A stretch of DNA of 64,000 nucleotides from JBBRWO01 sp964388455 (lineage in GTDB: Bacteria; Actinomycetota; Coriobacteriia; Anaerosomatales; JAAXUF01), in contig CAYMAN010000005.1 in NCBI GenBank assembly GCA_964388455.1, positions 1-64,000 of the forward strand, read 5' to 3'. The position numbers were made by a program, and so were the translations under genes. The notes beneath the pieces were generated by a model that made no database searches, was not told where the DNA came from, and was given only the letters and a program-made list of their open reading frames with translations. Shown piece after piece: positions 41,762 to 51,419 of the stretch; position 1 is the first letter of the stretch, and each line of letters opens with the position of its first letter.

Positions 41762-42975
41762 CCCTGCTCCTCGACGCCCTTCATCTTCACGAGCTCGGCG
41801 AAGCTGGCGCCCCACGCCTGAGCCTCCTCGATGTCCTCGGCAGTGGGTTTGTACTTGCAGGTGAAGTCGGGCTGGGGCATCTCGAAGCCGATCTCTTCGA
41901 GCCGCGCCGTCATCTGCTTGGTGGCGCCGCTCGACCAGCCGTAGCTGCCAAAGGCTCCCGCGAGCTTGTTCTTGGGCTTGAGGCCGGCGATGTACTGCAG
42001 GTACGCCGCAGTGCGGTACAGCATCCCGTGGTGCAGCGTGGGGCTTCCCAGGAGCAGTGCGCGGCTGTCGAGCAGGTGGCGCGTGATCTCAGCCAGCGGC
42101 GTGACGGCGATGTCAAAGAGCTGGACCTCGACGCCGGCACGAGCGGCGCCGTCGGCGATCTCACGGGCCAGGATGTCGGTCGAGCCCCACATGGTCGAGT
42201 ACGCGACGACGAGCTTGTCCTCGGTCTCGCCGGCGGTAAGGCGGTCGTACGCGTCGATGACGGTCGGGACCGAGTCATGACGCCAGATGACGCCGTGGCT
42301 CGGCGCGATGGTGGAGCATGTCCAGCCGTTCTCGACGACCTTGGAGACGGCCTTGGAAACCTGCGACCCCAGCGGCATGAGGATGTTGGCGTAGTAAGCG
42401 GTCAGCTCTTCGACCGCGAACGTCAGTCCGACCTCGTCGGCGAATCTGGCCGAGGACGCGAGGTGCTGGCCGAAGGCGTCGTTGGGCATGAGCGTGCACG
42501 ACTCGGCACAGTACGTGAACATCGAGTCGGGCCAGTGAACCATCGGCATCGGGAGAAACTGCAGCGTCTTGCCGCCCAGGTCGATGGTGTCATCCGCGCC
42601 GACCGGCGAGACCTGCGACGCGATGTCGTCACCGTGGTAGCCGAGGATGCCTCGCACGCCGCCGGCGCTTGCGACGACCTTGGCCTGCGGAAGCGCCTCC
42701 ATGACAGCGCGGAGCCCACTGTTGTGGTCGGGCTCGACGTGGTTGACGACGATGTAGTCGATCTTCTCCAGCGCCACGACGTCCGCGCAACGTTCAAGCA
42801 GCTCGGGCACGAACGGCAACTTCACCGTGTCGATCAGGGCGACGTGATCATCTCCCACGACGAGGTACGCGTTGTAGGTCGTGCCATGCGGCGTCTCGTA
42901 GCCGTGGAAGTCACGGAGGTTCCAGTCGATCACACCGACCCAGTGAATTCGGTCAGAAACAGGAACAGATTTCAT
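41758..42975 (-). CDS. Flavodiiron protein (A-type flavoprotein)
   Basis: A 405-residue O2- or NO-reducing enzyme. The metallo-beta-lactamase-like domain has HVEPDHNSG (diiron ligands H-x-E-x-D-H), MVHWPDSM, and PSHGVIWR near the end of the domain. The flavodoxin domain starts near 255 (VVAYSTMWGSTDILA, GSPTLHHG, AFGSYGWSSGA). No rubredoxin tail. ATG at 42975 with AAGGA. It fits protection of an anaerobe's hydrogenase and formate dehydrogenase from oxygen or NO. Confidence 0.95.
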   Translation of the reverse strand: MKSVPVSDRIHWVGVIDWNLRDFHGYETPHGTTYNAYLVVGDDHVALIDTVKLPFVPELLERCADVVALEKIDYIVVNHVEPDHNSGLRAVMEALPQAKVVASAGGVRGILGYHGDDIASQVSPVGADDTIDLGGKTLQFLPMPMVHWPDSMFTYCAESCTLMPNDAFGQHLASSARFADEVGLTFAVEELTAYYANILMPLGSQVSKAVSKVVENGWTCSTIAPSHGVIWRHDSVPTVIDAYDRLTAGETEDKLVVAYSTMWGSTDILAREIADGAARAGVEVQLFDIAVTPLAEITRHLLDSRALLLGSPTLHHGMLYRTAAYLQYIAGLKPKNKLAGAFGSYGWSSGATKQMTARLEEIGFEMPQPDFTCKYKPTAEDIEEAQAWGASFAELVKMKGVEEQG

Positions 42976-43032
42976 CGCCAGAGGTCCTTCCCTCGGTCAT
43001 TGCCCACCAGTGGTGTGTACCCGAGACGAACG

Positions 43033-44040
43033 CTACGAGTTACGCTTGATGAAGAAGTCCGCCATCGAGCCGAGAAGATCGCGCGCCTTGGTTCTGGGCA
43101 GATCGCGTTCGAGCGCGTCTTTCGCCTGGAGCACCAGTGATTCAGCGTACTCGTTGGCGAAGTCGATGGAACCGGCCTCGCGCATGATCTCAACCGCCTC
43201 GTCGAGCACGGTCGAGTCGGTCTCATGTGCCGAGAGGATCTCGAGCAGACGGTCGCGATGGGCCGAATTGTGCAGCGCGTGCACCGCAACAAGCGTCCGC
43301 TTGCCCTCGGCAACGTCGCTTCGGAAGTCCTTCTTGGTCGCCTCACGTGTGCCGACGAGGTTGAGAACGTCGTCCTGGATCTGGAACGCCAGGCCGGTGC
43401 TCATGCCGAATCCGCGCAATGCGGTGATCTGCGGCTCAGTGCCGCCGCCGATGATTGCGCCGACCGCAAGCGGCACGGCACCGGAGTAATACGCGGTCTT
43501 GTGGTTCGCCATCAGCAGATAGTCGTCGACCGAGAGGTCGAAGCGGTTGTCGCGCGCCCATCCGATGTCGAGCGCCTGTCCCTCGATGGTGCGGGTGGTC
43601 ATCTCGACGAGCTCATGGAGGACGCGCAGCTTGGTGGCGTCATCGAGACCGGGATCGTCGACGACGGTGCCGGTAACGAGCGACAGCGCGAGGTCGCCCG
43701 CGTTGACGGCCAGGCCTTCACCCTCGCGAATGTGCAGGCAGGGTTCGCCTCGGCGGGTCTGGGAGGCGTCTTCGATGTCGTCGTGGATGAGTGCAGCGGT
43801 GTGGAAGTGCTCGATCGCCGCAGCCGCTGGCCACGAACGCTTGGGGTCGCCGCCGACGGCCTCGGTTGCGAGCAGACAGATGAGGGGGCGGTGACGCTTA
43901 CCCGCGTTCTCGGAGAACTGCGCGAGCGGACCGTAGAGGTAGCGCTTCATGTCCGGGTGGGTTCCGTCGACAAAGAATCTGCCGAGGTAGTCATCGAACT
44001 TCTTGGAGTTGAGTTTGAGGTAGAGCTCGAAACCGATCAT
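43033..44040 (-). CDS. Polyprenyl diphosphate synthase
   Basis: A 335-residue trans-prenyltransferase: first Asp-rich motif DDIEDASQTRRGEP, second motif FQIQDDVLNL, and KRHRPLICLLATE near the N-terminus. Product chain length cannot be read with certainty. It may make the side chain of menaquinone, the likely partner of the cytochrome b. ATG at 44040 with GGGGAGGG. Confidence 0.9.
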   Translation of the reverse strand: MIGFELYLKLNSKKFDDYLGRFFVDGTHPDMKRYLYGPLAQFSENAGKRHRPLICLLATEAVGGDPKRSWPAAAAIEHFHTAALIHDDIEDASQTRRGEPCLHIREGEGLAVNAGDLALSLVTGTVVDDPGLDDATKLRVLHELVEMTTRTIEGQALDIGWARDNRFDLSVDDYLLMANHKTAYYSGAVPLAVGAIIGGGTEPQITALRGFGMSTGLAFQIQDDVLNLVGTREATKKDFRSDVAEGKRTLVAVHALHNSAHRDRLLEILSAHETDSTVLDEAVEIMREAGSIDFANEYAESLVLQAKDALERDLPRTKARDLLGSMADFFIKRNS

Positions 44041-44157
44041 GACCCTCCCCGAAAGGACTGCGGGTGGCAGTCGTGCGAGTATCGTCGGGTGACGGCGCGA
44101 GTTGCGACGCCGACGCGTGCGGTTCGCGCGTAATCGTAGCAGACGAGATGTGTGCGA

Positions 44158-44505
44158 CTACGGCAGAAGCATCCAGCCCCACACAGAACCGCCGCCATAG
44201 ATCACCAGGAAGGCGACGTGCTTGATGATGAGTGCGCGGCGCTTCTGTGCGAGTTCAGTGGGCGGAGTGGTCGCGCGCCAGTAGAAGAGTCGCAGGGCAC
44301 CGGTAACGCTGACGACGATCAACGCGCCGATGAGCAACCAGAACACCAGCACCATCGACTCACCGACTGCAGCGGAGGCCTCGGTGGGCATGCCGACAAT
44401 CTCACTGTTGAGCACCCAGAGCACCATGAGGCATGCGGCCCAGGTACCCGTGGCCATGTCGTGGAAGAAGTTGTTGGTGATGCGAACGTAGGCGTTATCG
44501 AGCAT
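44158..44505 (-). CDS. Small membrane protein, three helices
   Basis: A 115-residue protein with three predicted transmembrane helices (about 20-37, 50-70 and 90-112), an Arg/Lys-rich loop (AQKRRALIIKH) and a conserved-looking start NNFFHDMATGTWA. His20 and His96 lie near membrane segments, so haem or metal binding is possible, but I do not recognise the family. It overlaps the FetB-like gene by 11 bases. Confidence 0.7.
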   Translation of the reverse strand: MLDNAYVRITNNFFHDMATGTWAACLMVLWVLNSEIVGMPTEASAAVGESMVLVFWLLIGALIVVSVTGALRLFYWRATTPPTELAQKRRALIIKHVAFLVIYGGGSVWGWMLLP

Positions 44506-45307
44506 CGTCGCGAAAGCCCTTCTCGAGGAAGACGCCGTCGGCGGTGAACCGTCGGCGATAGGTCAGTACCAGAGCAAGTACACTGCCCAATGCGGTTGCG
44601 GCGGCGACCATCAGCATGACGACGATCTGGTAGCCGGTCGCCGTCACAGGATCGGCACCAGCGAGAATCTGGCCGGACATCATGCCGGGGATGAAGACGA
44701 TGCCCGCTGCGGCCATCGAGTTGATGGTTGGGATGAGGCCGGCGCGCAGGGCATCTCGGATGGCAGGGTGAGCGGCCTCCCAAGGTGTGGCGCCAAGAGC
44801 TGTGAGCGCGAGGACCTCGCCTTCTCGGCGGTCGAGGTCGGCGAACATGCGCTCGAGCGCCAGCGCGATACCGTTCATGGAGTTGCCGATGACCATGCCG
44901 GCGAGCGGAATCACGTACTGCGGCAGGTACCACGGATCGACCTGGATGATGACGCCCGTGACCGAGAAGGTGACGAGAAACCCGGTGAGCGCCATCGAGA
45001 CGAATGCGCTGCCGAAGATGCCGGGTGGCGCGTCGGGACTGCGCTTGACCAGGATGCGGGCTGCGGCGAGCACCATGAGCAGCACCAGTCCCAGCACCAG
45101 CCACGCTGAGTCGATGCCGAACACCCAGCGCAGCACAAAGCCGAGCGCGAGCAGCTGCACGTAGGTGCGCACGGTCGCGACTGCGAGATCTTTGGTGATG
45201 CCGAGCGAGAGCCGAATCGAGAGCACGCCGACGAAGACGACGAACAGCGTCGCGAGCGCAAGCTGCCACGGACCGATGAGGATGACGCCACCGACGGTAT
45301 CGGTCAC
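44495..45307 (-). CDS. FetB-like ABC permease
   Basis: A 270-residue membrane protein of the UPF0014/FetB family, with about seven helices. RTYVQLLALGFVLRWVFG, VIPLAGMVIGNSMNGIALALERM and GMMSGQILAGADP are characteristic. In E. coli FetAB exports iron. The gene overlaps the ATPase stop (ATGA). Confidence 0.9.
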   Translation of the reverse strand: MTDTVGGVILIGPWQLALATLFVVFVGVLSIRLSLGITKDLAVATVRTYVQLLALGFVLRWVFGIDSAWLVLGLVLLMVLAAARILVKRSPDAPPGIFGSAFVSMALTGFLVTFSVTGVIIQVDPWYLPQYVIPLAGMVIGNSMNGIALALERMFADLDRREGEVLALTALGATPWEAAHPAIRDALRAGLIPTINSMAAAGIVFIPGMMSGQILAGADPVTATGYQIVVMLMVAAATALGSVLALVLTYRRRFTADGVFLEKGFRDDAR

Positions 45308-45981
45308 AGCGACACCTCCGTCAGCGTCCCGGCTTCGAGACGATAACGCGCGGTGGTGAGGCCGTCGCTCCGGTGATGCCGAACTCGCACGACGGCTCCG
45401 CCGGCGTCCGCGAAGTCGCGGAACAGGACTCCGACCGCATCGGCGGACACATCGTCGAGGGCCGCATCCGGTTCATCGAGCAGTAGAACTCGTGGGCGGG
45501 TGAGCAGCACTCGCAGGAGGGCGACGCGGGCCCGCTGGCCAACGCTCAGTCGGGCGGCGTCGCGATCGAGTGCGACATCGTCGAGTCCAACGCTCTCGAG
45601 CGCGGTGATCAGGGCCGCATCGGCGGGAGGTGTGTGGCCGTGACGGGCCTTCAGTGTCCAGGGGAGTCGCAGGTTCTCGCCCACGCTGCCCGAGAAGATC
45701 GCGGGCTTCTGTGGCAGTAGTGCGACAGCGGCACGCCACGCAGTCGGAGAGATGCTGGTCGCGGGGATGCCGTCGAGGGTGAGCGAGCCGGTCACCTCGG
45801 GGAGCAGGCGAGCCAGAGCGCGCAGGAGGGTGGTCTTGCCGGACCCCGACGGGCCGGTGACGTCAACGATGTCGCCGGGGGCGATGGCGAGCGAGACACC
45901 CTCGAGCCTGCACACGTCTCGGCCGTCGGCGCGCAGGAGCGCGACGAGGTCGGAGGCGACGAGCAGCGCGGGCTGGGACAT
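45304..45981 (-). CDS. FetA-like ABC ATPase
   Basis: A 225-residue ATPase: Walker A GPSGSGKTT, Q-loop LPQKPAIFSG, signature LSVGQRAR, Walker B LLLDEP. ATG at 45981 is chosen for the AGGGAG 9 bases upstream; a longer frame from 46023 has no ribosome binding site. Partner of the FetB-like permease, probably for iron or other metal export. Confidence 0.9.
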   Translation of the reverse strand: MSQPALLVASDLVALLRADGRDVCRLEGVSLAIAPGDIVDVTGPSGSGKTTLLRALARLLPEVTGSLTLDGIPATSISPTAWRAAVALLPQKPAIFSGSVGENLRLPWTLKARHGHTPPADAALITALESVGLDDVALDRDAARLSVGQRARVALLRVLLTRPRVLLLDEPDAALDDVSADAVGVLFRDFADAGGAVVRVRHHRSDGLTTARYRLEAGTLTEVSL

Positions 45982-46056
45982 ACGGACAGGACTCCCTCGG
46001 CGGATGTGGTCGGGCGAGTCCATGCTACCGCACGTGGCCGGGTCGGGGCCGATTCG

Positions 46057-49000
46057 CTAGGGGTTCAGCAGACTTCTGAAGCTCGTCTCCTGGGCGATCG
46101 GCACGACTGCGGTGCCACCGATGACCCAACCTTGGTCGATCTTAGCCTTGTGCGTGGTGATGAACGTCTTGGACGTGGACTGGATGCCGGCCGACGACTC
46201 GGTGAACAGCATGATGCCGCCCATGCGTCCGAGGAATGCGCCGCCGGTCAGCGCGTCGGGGAGCTTGGAGGCAAGCGCCGTGTCCGCGCGGCTCGTCCAG
46301 GTGCGGTCGACGGCGACGAACTTGGCGATCTGCGTCGCCGCCGTGAAACGGTTCGAACTCGTGGTCATGCGCGTGGCGCCCGCCGCGGGTACCGACCCGA
46401 TGTAGGTGGCCGAGGAGGCCGCATAGCGTGGCTTACCCTTGAGTGCTGCGGACTTGAGCACGTTGCCCACCGACGTTGGGACGCCGCCCTTCTTGACCGA
46501 GAGCATCGGCATCGTCTGTGCGTAGGCGACCGGGGAAGCTGCCAGCGCGTCGTAGAAGGCCGAAGGGTTGTCGCCTGCGATCAGGATGACACCGTTGACG
46601 GCGGCTGCTCCCTTGACGCTTACCATGCGGGTCGCCATGAGGGCAGAGGTCTCGTAGCGGTCACGACCGGCGAAGCGGTCCTTGACCTGACTCACGCCCG
46701 GGATCCGCTTGATGTCGTTCCAGCGCGCGTCAGGCACGACCGCCGTGCCACCGACGATGTGGATCCTCACACCGGGGTTCTTCTTGGCGATTTCGGTGAT
46801 GGCGGTCTTGGTGGCGCCGGGGACCTTGCCGACCTGCACGGTGAGGACCGGCGCGTCGTAGACGCCTGCGAGTCCGGCAGCTGAGAGCGGGTCTGACTCT
46901 TTGCCCGGCTCACCGTTGGCGACGATGATGTGCTTCACGCCACTCCAGGCCAGCTTGCCCGTGGGATCCCAGCCCTTACGAGCGAGCGCTGCGGCGGTAC
47001 CGTAGCGGTCGGAGCCGTAGGCCCTGGTCACGGGACGTACGGTGCGCGCGAAAGTGGCGCCTATGGTGTGGCTCGCGGTCACGTTGGAGAACGTCACGCT
47101 CGAACTCGCACCGATGGAGATGCCGTCCTTGGTGACGTTCACGATGTGGTACCCGGCGGCAGGTGTGACCGTGAACGTTCGACTCGACCCGTGCGCGACC
47201 GTCTGGGGGCTTCCGGGAGAGATGGTGCCATTGGCGCCGGCAGTCGGCGTGATGGCGTAGGTGTTGATAGCGAAGGTGGCACCGATGGTGTGGTTGGCTG
47301 TCACGTCGGCGAAGGTCACAGACTGGCTGGTGCCGATCGAGACCCCATCCTTGGTGACGCCGACGATGTGATAGCCGACATTCGGAGTCACTGTGAACGT
47401 CTTGTCGGTGCCGTAGCCGACAGTCTGTACCCCGCTGGGCGATATCACACCGTTGGCGCCGGCAGTGGGGGTGATGGTGAACGTATCGATAGCGAAGGTG
47501 GCACCGATGGTGTGGTCAGCGTTCACATCGGCGAAGGTCACCGACTGACTGGTGCCGATCGAGACCCCATCCTTGGTGACGTCGACAATGTGATAGCCGA
47601 CGTCCGGAGTCACGGTGAACGTCTTGTCGTTGCCACCGGAGACAAGCTGTACGGTTCCCGGATTGATCGATCCGTGGGGACCGACCATCGGTGTGATGGC
47701 ATGAGTGCCGACCGCGTTCTGGGCGAATGTGGCACTGAGTGTGTGACCCCCCGTGACGTTGTAGAAGGTAACGACCGAGACGGCGCCGACCGAGACACCA
47801 TCTTTCAACACGTCGGCGATGTGATAGCCAGGCGCAGCCGTCACCGTGAAGGTCTTATCGGATCCGTGAACCACCGTCTGCGCGCCGCTGGGCGAGATGG
47901 CACCGTTGGGGCCGGCAGATGGGGTGATGGTGTAGGTGTTAATAGCAAACGTGGCAGCGAGTGTATGGTTTGCGGCCACATTGGTGAATGTCACCGACTC
48001 GCTAGCCCCTATCGAGACACCGTCCTTCTTCACGTCGGCGATATGGTAGCCGGTGGCGGGGATGACGGTGAACGTCTTGTCGGCTCCGTTCTCTACCGTC
48101 TGAGCGGCACCGGGCGAGATGGCACCGTTGGGGCCTGCAGACGGGGTGATGGTGTATGTCTTGACGACGAATGGTGAGCTGTTCGTGGACTGCCCCACTG
48201 CGTCTGTCGCACGGGCAGTGACGGTGTACGTGTGCGAACCGACCTCGGTCGGGTCCGGAGCCCACGCCCAGCCCCACGTGTCCCACCCATTGCTTGTCGT
48301 AGCCGCATTCCAGTACTGAGCGGTGACCCAGCCGACTCCAGCCCTCCAATACTTGCCGTCGTCACGCAGGATCGAGACGCCGACCGATGTCACGCCCGCA
48401 CCTACATCCGAGGAGGTGCCGGCGACGATTCTAGTGGTGGCGGATGGCGAGTCGTACTCCACCGGTGTGGTCAACGTCACCTTGGGAGGCGTCGCCGTTG
48501 TCCAGGTCCACGTCGCGCCGCCGTCGTTGGTGCGGCCGATGGTCTCGTTGTCTCCCACGACGATCCACTTGGTGGCGGTGATCATGGATATCGAGCGAAG
48601 TCTCCCGGCAACCCCACCATCCTTGAAGCTCCAAGACGCACCACCGTTCGTGCTTATCTGGAGCGAGCCGGTGCCTAGATTGGTGCGGCCAACGGCAACT
48701 ATGAGCGAGGTTCCAAACGAATCGATCCCGTACAGGGTTTCAGGTCTGATCGCCGGAGTTGGAGCCTGCGCATATGTCGACCAGGCTGTCCCGTTGGTTG
48801 TCTGGAGCACTGTACGCCCCGCGCCACCCACAGCGAACGCGTGTGTTGGGTCAGTCACGACAATGTCATTGAATGCGCTGCTCAACGTGGCAGGTGCATT
48901 CTGAGAGCTCCACGATGCACCGCCGTTTGAGGTTTTGTAGATCAGTACGCGCTTGAAAGCAGCGGTACTGTAGAGCGGACTGGTCCACTCGGATCCGATG

Positions 49001-49599
49001 GCCCAGCCGGTCAGTCCGTCGGGCGCGAAAGCGATTGCATCCATATGAGCCCATGTTGCAGGCCCCGGGGTGTAATCGCCTGATATCGGATCGGTGGTCC
49101 CAGGATAGATAGGCCCGCGGAATCGCTCGGTCCAGCCAGAGATGCCGTTCGCGCTGGTGTAGATGATGCCGACATCTCCGTCAGCGGTGCCTTGGCGCTT
49201 GCCCACCGCCACATACCCGGTCGAGCTCTTGACGACAGCTGAGAAGCTCGCGCCACCACCTACAACCGGTGCGTTTCGAGACCAGGTCGCCCCGGCATCG
49301 CCGGTCGACAGCACGAGGTCGTCGGTATCGCTCACGGCTCGAGCCGTCGAGGTCCCGTTCATGGCAAGCCCTATCGGCGAGCTCTGCCCGGTCAGGATCG
49401 CGTGCCACGTCGCACCACCGTCGTTGGTGGTCGACATGAAGCCGCTGCGTGGGTTGTTGCCATACCATCCGCCAAGATATCCGCGATTCGCGTCGGCGAA
49501 ATCGACGGTTCCAAGATAAGAAGCCCCAAACGCCGGGACCGCCGAGAACACAAAGATGAAGGCCGCTACAGCCAGAAGGATTCTGCGAGTCGATCGCAT
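46057..49599 (-). CDS. Large surface protein: YCF48/BNR propeller, InlB-type repeats, CWB2 anchor
   Basis: A 1180-residue exported protein. Signal peptide about 1-27. Residues about 28-380 carry YCF48/BNR-like repeats (TTNDGGATWHAI, STNGGASWSF, RTNDGGATWTW) that should form a beta-propeller. A short domain follows (about 380-480). Then come five tandem repeats of about 75 residues (ITP.AG.NG.ISP..Q.V..G.DKTFTVTP..GYHI.DV.KDGVSIG) of the divergent InlB/bacterial-repeat type. The C-terminal 320 residues are CWB2-type cell-wall-binding modules (TRAYGSDRYGTAAALA, RFAGRDRYETSALMA). ATG at 49599 with AAAGGTGG. Adhesion or surface display is likely; no enzyme motif. Confidence 0.88.
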   Translation of the reverse strand: MRSTRRILLAVAAFIFVFSAVPAFGASYLGTVDFADANRGYLGGWYGNNPRSGFMSTTNDGGATWHAILTGQSSPIGLAMNGTSTARAVSDTDDLVLSTGDAGATWSRNAPVVGGGASFSAVVKSSTGYVAVGKRQGTADGDVGIIYTSANGISGWTERFRGPIYPGTTDPISGDYTPGPATWAHMDAIAFAPDGLTGWAIGSEWTSPLYSTAAFKRVLIYKTSNGGASWSSQNAPATLSSAFNDIVVTDPTHAFAVGGAGRTVLQTTNGTAWSTYAQAPTPAIRPETLYGIDSFGTSLIVAVGRTNLGTGSLQISTNGGASWSFKDGGVAGRLRSISMITATKWIVVGDNETIGRTNDGGATWTWTTATPPKVTLTTPVEYDSPSATTRIVAGTSSDVGAGVTSVGVSILRDDGKYWRAGVGWVTAQYWNAATTSNGWDTWGWAWAPDPTEVGSHTYTVTARATDAVGQSTNSSPFVVKTYTITPSAGPNGAISPGAAQTVENGADKTFTVIPATGYHIADVKKDGVSIGASESVTFTNVAANHTLAATFAINTYTITPSAGPNGAISPSGAQTVVHGSDKTFTVTAAPGYHIADVLKDGVSVGAVSVVTFYNVTGGHTLSATFAQNAVGTHAITPMVGPHGSINPGTVQLVSGGNDKTFTVTPDVGYHIVDVTKDGVSIGTSQSVTFADVNADHTIGATFAIDTFTITPTAGANGVISPSGVQTVGYGTDKTFTVTPNVGYHIVGVTKDGVSIGTSQSVTFADVTANHTIGATFAINTYAITPTAGANGTISPGSPQTVAHGSSRTFTVTPAAGYHIVNVTKDGISIGASSSVTFSNVTASHTIGATFARTVRPVTRAYGSDRYGTAAALARKGWDPTGKLAWSGVKHIIVANGEPGKESDPLSAAGLAGVYDAPVLTVQVGKVPGATKTAITEIAKKNPGVRIHIVGGTAVVPDARWNDIKRIPGVSQVKDRFAGRDRYETSALMATRMVSVKGAAAVNGVILIAGDNPSAFYDALAASPVAYAQTMPMLSVKKGGVPTSVGNVLKSAALKGKPRYAASSATYIGSVPAAGATRMTTSSNRFTAATQIAKFVAVDRTWTSRADTALASKLPDALTGGAFLGRMGGIMLFTESSAGIQSTSKTFITTHKAKIDQGWVIGGTAVVPIAQETSFRSLLNP
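47045..48165 (-). repeat. Five tandem InlB-like protein repeats
   Basis: Five in-frame units of about 220 bases. Units three and four are nearly identical over long stretches at DNA level (for example GGTGCCGATCGAGACCCCAT in both), implying recent duplication. Confidence 0.85.
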
Positions 49600-49757
49600 G
49601 CACAACCACCTTTACCCGTGACGCTTCACGAAGACCTCACCGCGGCCGTTGTCCGGCGTCCGCGCTGGGATTCGATTCTATCACCGTTCAGGCGCGTGGC
49701 CTTCTCGGCGGGGATTGACCTGCAACCTTCGTGCCGCGGTGACGTGGCGGCGATCGA

Positions 49758-50270
49758 CTAGGACCAGCGCTCCTGGTGCACGAAGTCGGGATTGTAGCGG
49801 GTCACGTCGGCGCCCGCGCCGTCGGGAACCCCGACCGCGACGAGGCACAGAACCCGCATATCGTCTGCGACTCCCAGGAGCTCGACCACGGCGGCCTCGC
49901 GCTCGGCCTCCGGGAATACGCCGATCCAGCAGGTGCCCAGACCGCTGGCGTGTGCGCTGAGCAGTATGTTCTGTGTCGCCGCCGAGCAGTCCATGGTCCA
50001 GCGGTCGGGCGCCTTGGTCGACGTGGGATGGGCCAGAACCGCGATTGCCACTGACGCGCGGGCGACCGGTCCGGCGTACGGCGATATCTCCGAGAGCTTC
50101 GCGCGCATATCGGCGTCTCTGATCACGACGAACCGCCATGGCTGCTCGTTCATCGCCGAGGGTGCCGCCATTGCGGCGCGCAGCAAGCGATCCACCTGCG
50201 GCTGAGTAACCTCCGTGTCGGTGAATCGACGGACACTGCGGCGGGTGTGGATGGCGTTGAGAACGTCCAT
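49758..50270 (-). CDS. Nitroreductase family protein
   Basis: A 170-residue FMN-dependent oxidoreductase of the small nitroreductase type: RRSVRRFTDTEV at the N-terminus, APSAMNEQPWRFVVI, and GLGTCWIG in the FMN site. ATG at 50270 with GGAGG upstream. Substrate unknown. Confidence 0.92.
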   Translation of the reverse strand: MDVLNAIHTRRSVRRFTDTEVTQPQVDRLLRAAMAAPSAMNEQPWRFVVIRDADMRAKLSEISPYAGPVARASVAIAVLAHPTSTKAPDRWTMDCSAATQNILLSAHASGLGTCWIGVFPEAEREAAVVELLGVADDMRVLCLVAVGVPDGAGADVTRYNPDFVHQERWS

Positions 50271-50283
50271 GTGGTGCCTCCGG

Positions 50284-51324
50284 TCAGATGGCGTCGGGCG
50301 CTGTTGCGCTAGCGGGTGCGGGTGCGGGTGCGGGTACCGCGTCTGGTGCGACCTCGGGCGCGATGGCCTCGCGCTCGCGAGCGGCGACGCGGCGGCCGTC
50401 TCGGCGAATCACGGGGCTGGTTCCAAAGAGGAGGTCATTCTCGAAGGACACTCGCTCTAGAATCGTGAGCTCGCGGGCGAGCTGATCGACGTTCATGCGG
50501 ACCTCGGGCGAGTCGATCGTCAGGTCGTGCAGGTCGACCCCCTCGAGTTGACCCTTCTTCTTGGCGTGCACATACGTCTTGAACATCGCGCCGCGGATGC
50601 GCTGCTTGGTCGAGGGCTTTCGCAGCGCGTCGAGGATGCGGGCTCGCACTGCCTCGAGTTCCTCGGCGGGGGCGCGTTTGGGGAGCGCGGCCAAGGTGCG
50701 ACCGATGTCGTCGGCAACGGGCCGGGCGGTCTCCTGGATGATGAACTTCACCACGTGCCAGGCGTCGAAGAGGTCGCGCGCCGAGGAGATCTCGCGGTTG
50801 CGCAGCCACAGCCACGCGTGCAGCCGGCGTCGTGCGTCCCACCACAGGAGCGAGTTCGCCAGCGCCTCATCGGAGATGAGGAACAGCCCGCTCGTCGCCA
50901 GCATCGCGCCGAAGACGCCGGCGCCCAGCTGCTCGGTACGACGCTTGCCGACGCGCGCCTTGGCCAATCCGCAGGTGGGTGACGCCTCTTTGGCGATGAA
51001 CGCCACTACGCCCGCGCGCTCAATGGCGGCCATCGCATCGCGCGAACCGGCGACGACGCGCGCGGTGACGTCGTTGTTGCGGCGGTCTCGAACGGTGGCG
51101 GTACCGGCGAGCACCTCGGCGCCGGTGCCGGTCAGGTGGATCGGCGCGCGCGGAACGCCGAGTCCGGCCAGGCACTCGGGACACACAGGCGTGAACACGA
51201 AGTCCGCGCGCTCCCGGCCCATGGTCGCGAGAGCGTCGAACGCATGCCCGTTGTAACGAACCGGGCAGTTGAACGCGCATGCGCTGATGCCGATGGGTAC
51301 CTTAGTGGTGATGACCGCAGCCAC
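50284..51324 (-). CDS. DUF523-DUF1722 protein (YbgA-like)
   Basis: A 346-residue protein. The N-terminal DUF523 domain (GISACAFNCPVRYNGH, FTPVCPECLAGLGVPRAP, EASPTCGL) has several conserved Cys. The C-terminal half is DUF1722/YbgA (RNREISSARDLFDAWHVVKFI, RMNVDQLARELTILERVSFENDLLFG), followed by an Ala/Pro tail. GTG at 51324 with GAAGGG; the frame upstream overlaps the photolyase gene. The divergent photolyase next to it recalls the E. coli ybgA-phr pair. Function unknown. Confidence 0.85.
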   Translation of the reverse strand: MAAVITTKVPIGISACAFNCPVRYNGHAFDALATMGRERADFVFTPVCPECLAGLGVPRAPIHLTGTGAEVLAGTATVRDRRNNDVTARVVAGSRDAMAAIERAGVVAFIAKEASPTCGLAKARVGKRRTEQLGAGVFGAMLATSGLFLISDEALANSLLWWDARRRLHAWLWLRNREISSARDLFDAWHVVKFIIQETARPVADDIGRTLAALPKRAPAEELEAVRARILDALRKPSTKQRIRGAMFKTYVHAKKKGQLEGVDLHDLTIDSPEVRMNVDQLARELTILERVSFENDLLFGTSPVIRRDGRRVAAREREAIAPEVAPDAVPAPAPAPASATAPDAI

Positions 51325-51419
51325 GATGCCGCCCTTCGCAGTTGATGGGTGTATCGCGGCATCGAACCTTACCGCGTACCCAGTATGTACCCGAGCCCGA
51401 GGCAGGAGCCGCCACGTCA

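Noticed and set aside
47045..48165. Repeats as a CRISPR array
   Set aside because: The units are about 220 bases, in frame, and code for a protein repeat; no short repeat with unique spacers is seen anywhere in the window.
46057..49599. Photosystem assembly factor from YCF48-like repeats
   Set aside because: The protein is exported and wall-anchored; the repeat type is shared by many propellers.
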